A DNA stretch of 64,000 nucleotides from Arthrobacter sp. zg-Y769 (GTDB lineage Bacteria > Actinomycetota > Actinomycetes > Actinomycetales > Micrococcaceae), in assembly GCF_020907405.1 (NCBI RefSeq), contig NZ_JAJJOE010000011.1, forward strand, positions 186,001 to 250,000, in the 5' to 3' direction. Shown piece after piece: positions 40,815 through 49,547 of this stretch. The first letter of the stretch is position 1; every line of letters begins with the position of its first letter. Made by a program: the position numbers and the translations under genes. The notes beneath the pieces are model-generated. The model did no database searches, was not told the DNA's origin, and saw only the letters and a list, made by a program, of their open reading frames with translations.

Positions 40815-42326
40815 TTAGGACACGCCGATCTCGGCGATCCTGAGGCCCCAGGGGTACGCAGCCTGGACCCCGGTGAGGCGGGGCAGCTGCGTGAAGTTGA
40901 TGATGACGTAGCGGGCCGTGGCTGGCTGTCCGTCCGTCTTCGGCACCGGAATGCTGGTAGTGGGACCGGTAAAGCCGGTCTGGGCCACCGAGGTCGCGCC
41001 GTCCAGGTCCGGGGTGTCGTTGAGCATTACGGAGAAGCTGCCGCCCGTGCCGTTCAGCTGGGTGATGTTGACCTCGTTGACCGCCGATTCCGTCCCCAGA
41101 TCCACCACCATGGCCATGCTCTGGGCGAGCCCGCCGAAGGTGTCGCTGGCGTACACGTAGCTGGACCAGTACGAGGACGGGTTGCCGTCAATGATCTGCG
41201 GCAGGGCGCCGTCGCTGCCGGAATCGAGCTGCGGGTTCCCCGGAACCAGGCGGGTGATGCCGGCAATCTCGGGCGCCGGTGCGGGGGCGGCGGCGTCGGG
41301 GACCGGAGCTGCCGGTGCGGCCTCCTGTGTCGGTTCGGCAGTGGCGCCGGCTTCCGGGTTGGATCCGAACATGTCGCCCATTTTGCCCAGCTGGGAAACT
41401 GCCAGGACCACGGCGAGGACGAGCACAATGCTCAGGACAGCGCCGATGAGCACTCGGCCGGACTTGCGGTTCGGCTGGTCCTCGGCGTTGTCATCCTCGT
41501 AGTCCTCGTCCGGATCGTCGCCATAGCCGCCGTCGTTATGGTCGTCGCCGGCATAGCCGCCGGCCGCCAGTGCGGACTTGGGGAAGGTCGACGCCGAGCG
41601 GGAACTCCGTTCCGGAACCGGCGCAGCCTGCGGTTCGTCGTCTTCCCATTTGGTGACCTTGGCAGGCCGGGCCGGGGCGGCAGGCTGCTTGGGCCGGCTG
41701 GTGGGCGGCGGGGGGACATTGGCGCCGCCGGTGGCAGCTTCGGCCGGTGCATCGATGGTCTCACCGAACTGGAGATCGCGTGCGGCCGCGGCGGAACCGG
41801 CTCCGGCTACGGCGCCGGCAGCAGCACCGTTGCGACCGAACCGGGGGAGCTTGGGTTTGTGCGCGCCGGAGAGCAGCGGCCTGCGCGGTTCGCGCGGTTC
41901 CCGCTCCTCGCGCTCGACGTAGCGGTCCTCTTCCACGGTTTCCGGCTCGCGGGAGCGGGGCATGCCGAAGATTTCCGAGCCCAGGGTGTCGGTAAAGAAC
42001 GGCTCAACGTAGGGCGCATCCCGCTCAATCACGAGATCCAGCAGATCGGCTGCGTTGGCGGTGTTCGTGATCAGGTAGGTGCGGCCGTCGCTGACGCCCA
42101 AATCGAGCACCTGGACATTGCCGTGGCGTTCCCCGGTGGCGATTTCACGGGCGCTGGCCGAGACCTGGCTGGCGTTCACGGGAGCGGCTACCAGGATGCT
42201 GACGGAACGGTTCAGGACCTGGTCCACCCCGTCGAGGACCATGTCCTGCTCAGCTGAGGCGAGCACCAAGGCTGTCACCTTGTAACGACCGCCCAATACT
42301 GAACCGACGTCTACCGACTGTGGCAC
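40815..42326 (-). CDS. Reduced pseudokinase / discoidin-like membrane protein downstream of murJ
   Basis: 503 aa from a GTG with GGGAGGAACAC upstream. Residues 5-130 resemble only the N-lobe of a PASTA-type kinase (GGRYKVTALVLASAEQDMV, then RSVSILV where the catalytic Lys of VAIK is Leu45). No HRD or DFG follows. An acidic and Pro-rich linker (about 130-285) leads to a membrane helix at about 289-312, and an extracytoplasmic C-terminal domain (about 355-503) looks like a discoidin/F5-8 carbohydrate-binding fold (IIDGNPSSYW, VVDLG, YVIINFTQLP). In mycobacteria a pseudokinase is fused to MurJ (MviN) and binds FhaA; here it is a separate gene 165 bases downstream of murJ. Domain calls are by eye. 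Confidence 0.75.
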   Translation of the reverse strand: MPQSVDVGSVLGGRYKVTALVLASAEQDMVLDGVDQVLNRSVSILVAAPVNASQVSASAREIATGERHGNVQVLDLGVSDGRTYLITNTANAADLLDLVIERDAPYVEPFFTDTLGSEIFGMPRSREPETVEEDRYVEREEREPREPRRPLLSGAHKPKLPRFGRNGAAAGAVAGAGSAAAARDLQFGETIDAPAEAATGGANVPPPPTSRPKQPAAPARPAKVTKWEDDEPQAAPVPERSSRSASTFPKSALAAGGYAGDDHNDGGYGDDPDEDYEDDNAEDQPNRKSGRVLIGAVLSIVLVLAVVLAVSQLGKMGDMFGSNPEAGATAEPTQEAAPAAPVPDAAAPAPAPEIAGITRLVPGNPQLDSGSDGALPQIIDGNPSSYWSSYVYASDTFGGLAQSMAMVVDLGTESAVNEVNITQLNGTGGSFSVMLNDTPDLDGATSVAQTGFTGPTTSIPVPKTDGQPATARYVIINFTQLPRLTGVQAAYPWGLRIAEIGVS

Positions 42327-42491
42327 GTGTTCCTCCCATGAAAACGGCAATAAGACTGCGTCAGGCATTCCTGACATTGCGTACTTGGATGTTCGTTCAC
42401 GGACACGGAACGCGGCCGGCCGCCGCAGCCCTGAACTGCCTGCTTTGTTCCCATGCTACCCGCGACACGGGAGAATGCCGGAAGCGGCACT

Positions 42492-44153
42492 TTAGGGAGT
42501 CCGGCGAAGTTTGGCAAGGAGGGGAGCCAGGAAGGCGTCCAGCTCGGAGACCTTCAGCACGCGCAGCAGGAGATAGTACGCCACGGCCATCAGCCCGCCG
42601 CAGACCACCAGGACCACAGTGGCGGACGGCACCGATTCCCAGGCAAAGCCGTCGGTCGAGTACCCGCCCAACACGGCCAGCGCTGCCGAGCCGACGGCTG
42701 CGGCACCCAGGGCGGCAACCACGAGCCGGACGTGGACGTCGAAGACATGGGCACCGCCGTAGTCGCCGAGGCTGCGGCGGAGGAAGATGTGGCTGAGGAC
42801 GACGGCGGCGATATTGCCCAGTGAATAGGCAATTGCAAGGGCGAAAATGATCTGGTCCGCCGGCAGGGTGGCCGCACCCAGGGCGAGGGCAATGCCGAAG
42901 GCCGAGAGGATCAGCTGCATGACCAGCGGGGTTTTCGCGTCTTCGTTGGCGTAGAAGGCCCGGTTCATCAGGAAGGTGGCGCTGAGGAAGGGGGCAGTGA
43001 CCGCCAGGAGCACCAGCACCTGGGCCTGCAGGGTGGCCGAAACGTTGGATCCGCCGCTGAACCAGATGCTGATTGGTCCGGCAAGGACAATCAGCACCGC
43101 GGAACAGAACACGGTGGCCACGCCGATGGCGCGGAGCCCCTGCGAGAGGGTCTCCCGGACGCCGTCGTAGTTTTTCTCCGTATAGGCGTGGGACATCTTG
43201 TTGAAGAGCACGGTGGCGAGGGACAACGTGATGACCGAGTGCGGAATGATGTACAGCATCGACGCCGTTTCCAGGTTCATCTGCCCGGCAATCTCGCGGC
43301 CCATGGCCCGGTATTCGGGCCGGGCCTTGGAAGCGATGGTGGCCACGGTTGTGTAGATAAGGTACGCGCCGTTGCCCACGAGCATGGTGATGATGGTCCA
43401 CTTGGCCACCTTCCCGGTTTCCCGCAGCCCCACGCCGCGAAGCCCGAACGAGGGCCGCAGCCCCAGCCCAAGGCGGCGCAGCGGGACCACCAGGATGAGC
43501 GCCTGCAGCGCAATGCCGAGGGTGGTGCTGCCGGCCAGGATCAGGGTTGCCTGCGGGGTCCAGTTCTCCGGGGAGAACGACGACGTCTCTTCCCTGCCGA
43601 TGAAGGTGATGAACACGAGCAGGCCGGCGATGGCGACGATGTTGTTCACCACGGGAGCCCACATGTAGGCGCCGAACCGGCCGTTGGCGTTGAGGATCTG
43701 CCCGATCACCGCGTAGGCGCCGTAGAAGAAGATCTGCGGAAAGAGCCAGTAGGCGAAGGTGGTTGCCAGCGTCAGCTGGTCAGGGCTGAGGGACAGGACC
43801 GTGGACAGGATCACGGGCGCCGCGAGGGTGGCCGCAACGGCTATGCCGGCCAGCACCACGAGACTGAGCGTGAGGACCCGGGAGACATATTCCGCCCCCC
43901 GGTCCGGCTGCTTGCTCGCCTTGATGATCTGGGGGACCAGCACTGCGTTAAAGACACCGCCGGCCACCATGAGGTAGATGAAGTTCGGCAGCACGTTTGC
44001 GGAGCTGAAGATATCGGTGACCAGTCCGGTGCCGCCGATGGCAATTGCCAACAGGGAGGTTCGGACCAGTCCTAGGACACGGGAAACCAGTGTTCCCGAT
44101 GCCATCACAGCGCTCGAACGCGCGGTACTGGGGGCTATATTCTTTTCGGCCAT
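42492..44153 (-). CDS. murJ: Lipid II flippase MurJ
   Basis: 553 aa MATE/MOP-type protein with about 14 helices that exports lipid II. Typical segments are seen: ASGTLVSRVLGLVRTSLLA in helix 1, NVLPNFIYLMVAGGVFNAVLVP, and the central Arg/His-containing region KMSHAYTEKNYDGVRETL. It lacks the C-terminal pseudokinase and sugar-binding parts found fused to MurJ in mycobacteria; the next gene encodes them in reduced form. Confidence 0.95.
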   Translation of the reverse strand: MAEKNIAPSTARSSAVMASGTLVSRVLGLVRTSLLAIAIGGTGLVTDIFSSANVLPNFIYLMVAGGVFNAVLVPQIIKASKQPDRGAEYVSRVLTLSLVVLAGIAVAATLAAPVILSTVLSLSPDQLTLATTFAYWLFPQIFFYGAYAVIGQILNANGRFGAYMWAPVVNNIVAIAGLLVFITFIGREETSSFSPENWTPQATLILAGSTTLGIALQALILVVPLRRLGLGLRPSFGLRGVGLRETGKVAKWTIITMLVGNGAYLIYTTVATIASKARPEYRAMGREIAGQMNLETASMLYIIPHSVITLSLATVLFNKMSHAYTEKNYDGVRETLSQGLRAIGVATVFCSAVLIVLAGPISIWFSGGSNVSATLQAQVLVLLAVTAPFLSATFLMNRAFYANEDAKTPLVMQLILSAFGIALALGAATLPADQIIFALAIAYSLGNIAAVVLSHIFLRRSLGDYGGAHVFDVHVRLVVAALGAAAVGSAALAVLGGYSTDGFAWESVPSATVVLVVCGGLMAVAYYLLLRVLKVSELDAFLAPLLAKLRRTP

Positions 44154-44213
44154 CGTGACCCTATGTTCTCACTTCACGTCCGGATTGCCTCAAACGGCGT
44201 ACGGTGTCCGGGG

Positions 44214-44744
44214 TCAAAGGTAGCGGGGGAGGATCTCGCGGGCGAGGTCCGCGATGCGGCGCTCATTGGGGAAGGAAAGCTTCCGGCCGAGTTCCGCCAG
44301 CGGTACCCAGGCGACGTCGACGGCTTCGTGGTCGGGATCGTTTTCGATGGTCAGGTGACCGCCGCAGGCCTCGAGGAGGAAGTGGTGGACCGTTTTATGC
44401 ACCCGGTGCCCGCTGACCGTGAACCAGTAGTCGATACTTCCCAGCGCCGTCAGGACGCGGCCGTCAATCCCTGTTTCCTCAGCGATCTCGCGGATGGCGG
44501 CGGCCTGGTTGTCTTCGTCGTTTTCGGGATGGCCCTTGGGCAGGCACCATTCCAGCCGGCCGCCGCGGTTCAGGCGGGCAATAATGGCCACCTGCAGCTG
44601 CCCGGTAGAGGTGTCCACCACAATTCCGCCGGCGGAAACCTCCTCCACCGTGGGCAGGGGCGCATGTACCGAATGCGCACCGGCGCCGCCCATTGACGCT
44701 GTCAACGGGGTCCGCTTGGGGGCGCTCGGTACGGGATGGGCCAT
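44214..44744 (-). CDS. Nudix hydrolase
   Basis: 176-aa pyrophosphohydrolase. The Nudix box runs from GHPENDED to REIAEETGI with all canonical residues. A short N-terminal extension precedes the domain, which begins SAGGIVVDTSTGQLQV. A Nudix gene (mutT4) sits at this place in mycobacteria; the substrate is not predictable. Divergent from the CCA enzyme with a 143-base gap. Confidence 0.92.
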   Translation of the reverse strand: MAHPVPSAPKRTPLTASMGGAGAHSVHAPLPTVEEVSAGGIVVDTSTGQLQVAIIARLNRGGRLEWCLPKGHPENDEDNQAAAIREIAEETGIDGRVLTALGSIDYWFTVSGHRVHKTVHHFLLEACGGHLTIENDPDHEAVDVAWVPLAELGRKLSFPNERRIADLAREILPRYL

Positions 44745-44887
44745 ACTCCCACTGTAACGATCTTTGCCCGGCGATGATGACTGTTATGCGGGCTGCCGGA
44801 GAGGAAGCGGGAACCCTCGGCGTGTCCGCACTCCGGCTCGGCCCAGTTGTCGGTCTTCGCTGTTTTATCTGGCAGGCTTAAAGCACT

Positions 44888-46414
44888 ATGGTGCACCTTT
44901 TTGATAGTTCGGCCCTGAAGTCCCCGTTACCCGATGTCATTCCGGAACTCGGGGCGCGTTTCGAGGACGCCGGGTATGAGCTTTCCCTCGTTGGCGGACC
45001 CGTCCGGGACCTGTTCCTGGGCAGGGTTTCCCCGGACCTGGACTTCACCACCAATGCTCGCCCGGACGACATCATCAGGGTCATCAAGGGCTGGGCGGAC
45101 ACCTACTGGGAAATCGGCCGGGAATTCGGCACCATCGGGATGCGCAAGGACGGCTTCCAGGTGGAGGTCACCACCTACCGGGCCGACGCCTACGACCCTG
45201 CCTCCCGCAAGCCCGCCGTGGCATTCGGCGACAAACTCGAAGACGACTTGTTCCGCCGCGACTTCACCATGAACGCGATGGCGCTGCGGCTGCCGTCGAT
45301 GGAACTGGTGGATCCCTTCGGGGGAGCCCGGGACCTGCACGCGGGCATGGTGCGCACCCCCGGCGCGCCCTCGACGTCGTTCTCCGACGATCCGCTGCGC
45401 ATGATGCGTGCCGCCCGCTTCGCCTCCCAGCTGGGAGTGGAGGTGGCGCCGGACGTTTTCGAAGCAATGCGGGACATGGCCGGGCGGATCGGGATCATCT
45501 CCGCCGAAAGGGTCCGGGACGAACTGGCCAAGCTGATCTGCGGGAAGGCACCGTGGACCGGCGTGGACCTGCTGGTGGAGAGCGGCCTGGCCGACCACGT
45601 GCTGCCCGAGGTTTCGGCGCTCCGGCTGGAAATCGACGAGCACCACCGGCACAAGGACGTGTACCAGCACTCCCTGACGGTCCTGCGCCAGGCGTGTGAA
45701 CTGGAAACCGACAGCGAGGGACCGGTGCCGGCACCGGACTTCGTGCTGCGCTTCGCGGCCCTGATGCACGACGTCGGAAAGCCCTCCACGCGCCGCTTCG
45801 AATCAACGGGGTCCGTGAGCTTCCTGCACCACGACGCCGTCGGTGCCAAGCTGACCGCGAAGCGGATGAAGGCCCTGCGGTTCGACAATGACACCATCAA
45901 GGCCGTGGCCCGCCTGGTGGAACTGCATATGCGCTTCTACGGCTACGGTGACGCCGGGTGGACGGATTCGGCGGTGCGCCGCTACGTGAACGACGCCGGA
46001 CCGCTGCTGCAGCGGCTGCACCGCCTCACGCGCTCCGACGTCACCACCCGCAACCGCCGCAAGGCCGAGCGTCTGGCCTTCGCCTATGACGATCTGGAGC
46101 AGCGGATTGCCGCCCTCGCTGAGCAGGAAGAGCTGGCCGCGATCCGTCCGGACCTGGACGGCGAACAGATCATGGCCCTGCTGCAGATCCGTCCCGGGCC
46201 GGTGGTGGGCCGCGCGTACCGGTTCCTGCTGGAGGAACGGATGGAAAACGGGCCGCGCAGTGAAGAAGAATCAGCAGAGCTGCTGCGTGCGTGGTGGGCG
46301 TCCCAACCCGAAAATCCGATTGCCGCCGCCGGCGCAGCACCTGATACAACGGAAACGGAACCCCGGCGGGAACCGGAAGCATCAGGCAAGAATGTGAAGG
46401 ACAGCGAAAAATGA
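44888..46414 (+). CDS. CCA tRNA nucleotidyltransferase
   Basis: Adds or repairs the CCA end of tRNA, needed here because the two tRNA genes in the window lack encoded CCA. 508 aa: class II nucleotidyltransferase motif GGPVRDLFLGRVSPDLDFTT with DxD, RRDFTMNAMALRL, the RADDPLRMMRAARF-like segment (here SDDPLRMMRAARF), an HD domain with HDVGKP, and a C-terminal acidic/Pro tail. The last four bases overlap the next gene. Confidence 0.95.
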   Translation: MVHLFDSSALKSPLPDVIPELGARFEDAGYELSLVGGPVRDLFLGRVSPDLDFTTNARPDDIIRVIKGWADTYWEIGREFGTIGMRKDGFQVEVTTYRADAYDPASRKPAVAFGDKLEDDLFRRDFTMNAMALRLPSMELVDPFGGARDLHAGMVRTPGAPSTSFSDDPLRMMRAARFASQLGVEVAPDVFEAMRDMAGRIGIISAERVRDELAKLICGKAPWTGVDLLVESGLADHVLPEVSALRLEIDEHHRHKDVYQHSLTVLRQACELETDSEGPVPAPDFVLRFAALMHDVGKPSTRRFESTGSVSFLHHDAVGAKLTAKRMKALRFDNDTIKAVARLVELHMRFYGYGDAGWTDSAVRRYVNDAGPLLQRLHRLTRSDVTTRNRRKAERLAFAYDDLEQRIAALAEQEELAAIRPDLDGEQIMALLQIRPGPVVGRAYRFLLEERMENGPRSEEESAELLRAWWASQPENPIAAAGAAPDTTETEPRREPEASGKNVKDSEK

Positions 46415-47067
46415 GCAACGGGGAAAACTTCGGACCGGCAGTCCCGGACCTGACTCCGTCCGGAACCCGGCTGCCCCGGCTCTGGCTGCTGCGCCACGGG
46501 GAAACGGAGTGGTCCCGCGAGGGCAATTACACCGGCCTGACGGACATTCCGCTGACCGCAGAGGGCGAAGCCCAGGCCAGGGGAGCGCGCGAAAAGATCG
46601 GTCCCGTGAAGTTCGACCGGGTACTGACCTCCCCGCTGGTCCGTGCCCGCCGCACCGCGGAACTGGTGGGCTATCCCGACGCCGAAGTGGTTCCCCACGC
46701 ACACGAGTGGGATTACGGCGATAACGAGGGCCGCAACAGCAGGCAGGTCCGCGCCGAGAATCCCGGGTACCTGATCTGGAAGGACGGCGTGCCCAACGGC
46801 GAGACCCTGGCGCAGGTTGCTCAGCGGGCCGACCTCATCATCTCGTCAGTGCAGGCCGGCTCCGGCACCGCAATGGACCGCGACCCCGGGGCGACGCCGG
46901 TGGAGAAGGTCCTGCTCGTGGCCCACGGCCATTTCCTGCGTATCCTGGCGGCCCGCTGGCTGGGCCTTCCACCTGAGATGGGCAGGCATTTCGCGCTCAG
47001 CACCGCCGCGGTCTGCACCCTCGGCTGGGACAAGCGCACGCCCGCCGTCGTCGGCTGGAACCTCTAG
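46411..47067 (+). CDS. Histidine phosphatase family protein (phosphoglycerate mutase-like)
   Basis: 218 aa. The phosphohistidine motif LLRHGETEW is near residue 27, followed by NYTGLTDIPLT, LTSPLVRARRTAE and the second His in LLVAHGHFLRIL. ATGA overlap with the CCA gene suggests a shared transcript. Substrate unknown; many such proteins are acid phosphatases or phosphoglycerate mutase-like. Confidence 0.92.
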   Translation: MSNGENFGPAVPDLTPSGTRLPRLWLLRHGETEWSREGNYTGLTDIPLTAEGEAQARGAREKIGPVKFDRVLTSPLVRARRTAELVGYPDAEVVPHAHEWDYGDNEGRNSRQVRAENPGYLIWKDGVPNGETLAQVAQRADLIISSVQAGSGTAMDRDPGATPVEKVLLVAHGHFLRILAARWLGLPPEMGRHFALSTAAVCTLGWDKRTPAVVGWNL

Positions 47068-47167
47068 TACCGCGAGACGGCTCTGCCCGCGGACCCGGAA
47101 TAAAGTTTTTTTAGGGAATTTGGGGAAAGTGCTTGGCAGGGCCGTGATGTCTGTTGTACCTTTCTTT

Positions 47168-47190
47168 TGCGGGCGCATTCTTCGCCCGCA
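47168..47190 (+). other. Hairpin in the presumed leader of a small ORF
   Basis: TGCGGGCG pairs exactly with CGCCCGCA across a 7-base loop, 47 bases before the ATG at 47237. No T-run follows; it may be a leader structure rather than a terminator. Confidence 0.4.
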
Positions 47191-47236
47191 TTAGACGGAC
47201 ATTAGCCCGGGTACCGCGAACAGGAGGTGGAGATTG

Positions 47237-47401
47237 ATGAACACTAATGGAATTCACATCGTAGTTACCGGTGGCAAAACCGGCGGCAATCTCCGGCCAT
47301 TCGTGCGGATGACCCCGGCACCGTCTTCGGTCTTCGCCGGCCGGCCCGATGCCGCTTCCCGGTTTACCGCGACTGCCGTCTGGTCAGCCTTTACGGCGTA
47401 A
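47237..47401 (+). CDS. Uncharacterised small ORF (54 aa)
   Basis: Starts MNTNGIHIVVTGGKTGGN, with an excellent ribosome site (CAGGAGGTGG) seven bases before the ATG. The rest is Pro/Ala/Thr-rich (MTPAPSSVFAGRP) and ends WSAFTA. It has no recognisable domain or membrane segment. The ribosome site is the main support; it could be a leader peptide. Confidence 0.45.
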   Translation: MNTNGIHIVVTGGKTGGNLRPFVRMTPAPSSVFAGRPDAASRFTATAVWSAFTA

Positions 47402-47708
47402 ACGCTGCCTTCTCGGCACGGCCGCCGTACGGCCACCGCAGCACCACCGCACTCCCATTCGACGCCACACCGCCATTCGGCATCCCTCCTTCCGGGGGCA
47501 GCCTGGCGGAGACCGGGGATCGGATTGAGCGCGGTGCAGTAGCCGGCATTCCCCTTTGAAAGACATTGCCGCGTCATGGTCGGGTATTTCCCGCAAATCG
47601 CCTTGGCATTCTTTGTAGTGTCTTTTAGTGGTTTCTAGCGTCGTTTCGACGCCCCTTACCCTCGTATTGTTTTTGCGCCCTTTTCGGGGCCTTCCGTTGG
47701 AGATTCCA
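47402..47708. other. Gene-free stretch, nothing recognised
   Basis: About 300 bases between two small ORFs. T-rich segments occur near 47605-47690, but no convincing promoter, terminator or RNA was seen. Confidence 0.4.
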
Positions 47709-48014
47709 ATGCCTGAATTCCCCTTGCCCAATACAACTCTGCCCAAAACCAGCCAACCCGGTCCCCGCTCCGGATCCGAGGGCCGACTGCTCAAGGATGC
47801 TGCCCGCAACGACGAGCAGTTGCTACCCCTTGCGCGGCCTCCGGGGCAACCCGTTTATGCCCTGCGACGCGCAGCCAAGGGGGTGTACACAATGCTCAAA
47901 CGCCTGCGGAGTTCCTACCTCCGTTCCAGTGCCGTCCATCACGCCCGGCTGGACGCAGCCCTGAAGGGTGAACAGGGTCACCTGCTGATGCACTACTTCA
48001 ATTCGGTCAAGTAA
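47709..48014 (+). CDS. Uncharacterised small basic protein (101 aa)
   Basis: ATG after TTGGAG. The first 45 residues are polar and Pro-rich (MPEFPLPNTTLPKTSQ); the second half is basic and probably helical (RRAAKGVYTMLKRLRSSYL, then HHARLDAALKGEQGHLL) and ends NSVK. No known domain. Codon use is reasonable for the genome in the second half. A large hairpin follows the stop. Confidence 0.5.
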   Translation: MPEFPLPNTTLPKTSQPGPRSGSEGRLLKDAARNDEQLLPLARPPGQPVYALRRAAKGVYTMLKRLRSSYLRSSAVHHARLDAALKGEQGHLLMHYFNSVK

Positions 48015-48032
48015 TCCCGGACCGGTTCAACT

Positions 48033-48073
48033 GTCACTGCCCGGCACCTCTCCGCGAGGTGCCGGGCAGTGAC
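48033..48073 (+). terminator. Perfect 18-bp hairpin before mshA
   Basis: GTCACTGCCCGGCACCTC pairs exactly with GAGGTGCCGGGCAGTGAC around TCCGC, 18 bases after the small ORF stop. There is no T-run, so it may be a terminator, a leader structure or a recognition palindrome. Confidence 0.5.
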
Positions 48074-48187
48074 GTGCCGGGCCTCCGGGTGCCGGGAGGG
48101 GGACGTGTTCTGGCTGACAGGAAACAAAGCCCGGGCCCGCGGCGTTATAAAGTCGATAGAGAAGATATCGGTAAGGAAGGGAGCGAA

Positions 48188-49432
48188 GTGCCCCAGGTCA
48201 AGCGTGTGGCCATGCTCTCCCTCCATACCTCCCCGCTTGAACAGCCCGGGTCCGGTGACGCCGGCGGCATGAACGTGTACGTCCGCTCCGTTGCCCTTGA
48301 ACTCGCCCGCGCCGGCACCGAGGTGGAGATTTTCACCCGTGCCACGGATCCGCTGCAGAGGGCAGACGTTGACCTGGCCCCCGGGGTGAAGGTCCGCCAC
48401 GTAGTTGCGGGGCCGGTGTGCAAGGTTCCCAAGGAGGAGTTGCCCTACCTCGACCTGGCCGACGCGGTGGCTGAAGCACAGCCGTTCCTCCTTGAAGGCG
48501 GCTTCGACGTTGTCCACTCCCACTATTGGGTTTCAGGCACTGCAGGGCTTTCCGTGGCGCAGCAGTGGGACCTCCCGCTGGTCCACACCATGCACACCAT
48601 GGCCCGGGTCAAGAACCTGCAGGGGCAGCCCGGCGAAGCACTCGAGCCGCAGATCCGGATCGACGGCGAGGAGCAGATAGTCCGCGGTGCGACCCGGTTG
48701 ATAGCCAATACCAGCACCGAGGCAGCCGAACTCCAGACGCTCTACGGAGCCGACCCCGAGTCCGTGGATGTGGTGGCGCCGGGCGTGGACCTGAACGTGT
48801 TTTCACCGCGGGGCAGGCCCGGTGTGCAGGCCGGGCTGGGTTTCCTCCCCGGGGTTTTCCACGTGGTTTTCGCCGGCCGCATCCAGCGTATGAAGGGCCC
48901 CCAGATCCTGGTGGATGCGGCCGCCGAGCTGCGCCGCCGCCGCCCGGATATTCCCCTGCGCGTCAGCATCCTCGGCGCCGGCAGCGGGTCATCCGTGCTT
49001 GACCTGGCACCGCTGGTCCGCCGTCTGGGACTCCAGGACACAGTGTCCCTGCGCCCGCCGGTCCAGCCGCACCAGCTCGCTGCCTGGTTCCGTGCCGCCG
49101 ACGTCGTGGCCGTGCCGTCCTTCAGTGAATCGTTCGGGTTGGTTGCCCTCGAGGCCCAGGCCTGCGGCACTCCCGTCCTCGCTGCCAATGTGGGTGGACT
49201 GCCTAAGGCCGTGCGCAACGGCAGCAGCGGCGTCCTGGTTGACGGCCATGCCCCGGGCCTGTGGGCCGCCGAACTCGAGGCACTCTACGACGGCACCGAC
49301 CGACGTCGTACGCTCGGTGAAGGGGCAGCCGCCCACGCGCAGGCGTTTGGCTGGCGCCGGACGGCCATGCTGACGGCGGAAAGCTACCGCGAGGCGGCCG
49401 AGCAGTTCGCCAGCCGCTCCGTGCGCAAGTAG
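48188..49432 (+). CDS. mshA: D-inositol-3-phosphate glycosyltransferase
   Basis: First committed enzyme of mycothiol synthesis: transfers GlcNAc from UDP-GlcNAc to inositol 3-phosphate. 414 aa from a GTG with AAGGAAGGGAG upstream. GT4 fold: N-terminal domain with LHTSPLEQPGSGDAGGMNVY and HSHYWVSG, C-terminal nucleotide-sugar domain with VFAGRIQRMKGPQ and the SFSESFGLVALEAQACGTPV motif. The precursor-making ino1 lies 2 kb away. Confidence 0.93.
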   Translation: MPQVKRVAMLSLHTSPLEQPGSGDAGGMNVYVRSVALELARAGTEVEIFTRATDPLQRADVDLAPGVKVRHVVAGPVCKVPKEELPYLDLADAVAEAQPFLLEGGFDVVHSHYWVSGTAGLSVAQQWDLPLVHTMHTMARVKNLQGQPGEALEPQIRIDGEEQIVRGATRLIANTSTEAAELQTLYGADPESVDVVAPGVDLNVFSPRGRPGVQAGLGFLPGVFHVVFAGRIQRMKGPQILVDAAAELRRRRPDIPLRVSILGAGSGSSVLDLAPLVRRLGLQDTVSLRPPVQPHQLAAWFRAADVVAVPSFSESFGLVALEAQACGTPVLAANVGGLPKAVRNGSSGVLVDGHAPGLWAAELEALYDGTDRRRTLGEGAAAHAQAFGWRRTAMLTAESYREAAEQFASRSVRK

Positions 49433-49547
49433 CCCTAGGCAGCTCCACAGGCTGCTGCCGCCCCTGCCCGGCTGGTAGCTTGTCTTCCATCCATACGACC
49501 AGCGGCCGCCGATGGTTTTTGTTGACGGCACAGCGGAAGGGCAGAAG

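Noticed and set aside
38228-40843. An 871-codon open frame antisense to cwlM-trxA-trxB
   Set aside because: Same G+C artefact over three well-supported genes; the predicted protein is Gly/Val/His-rich with no recognisable fold.
42327-42377. An upstream ATG extending the pseudokinase protein by 17 residues
   Set aside because: The GTG at 42326 has GGGAGGAACAC at ideal spacing and gives the usual short lead into GGRYKV; the longer start has none.
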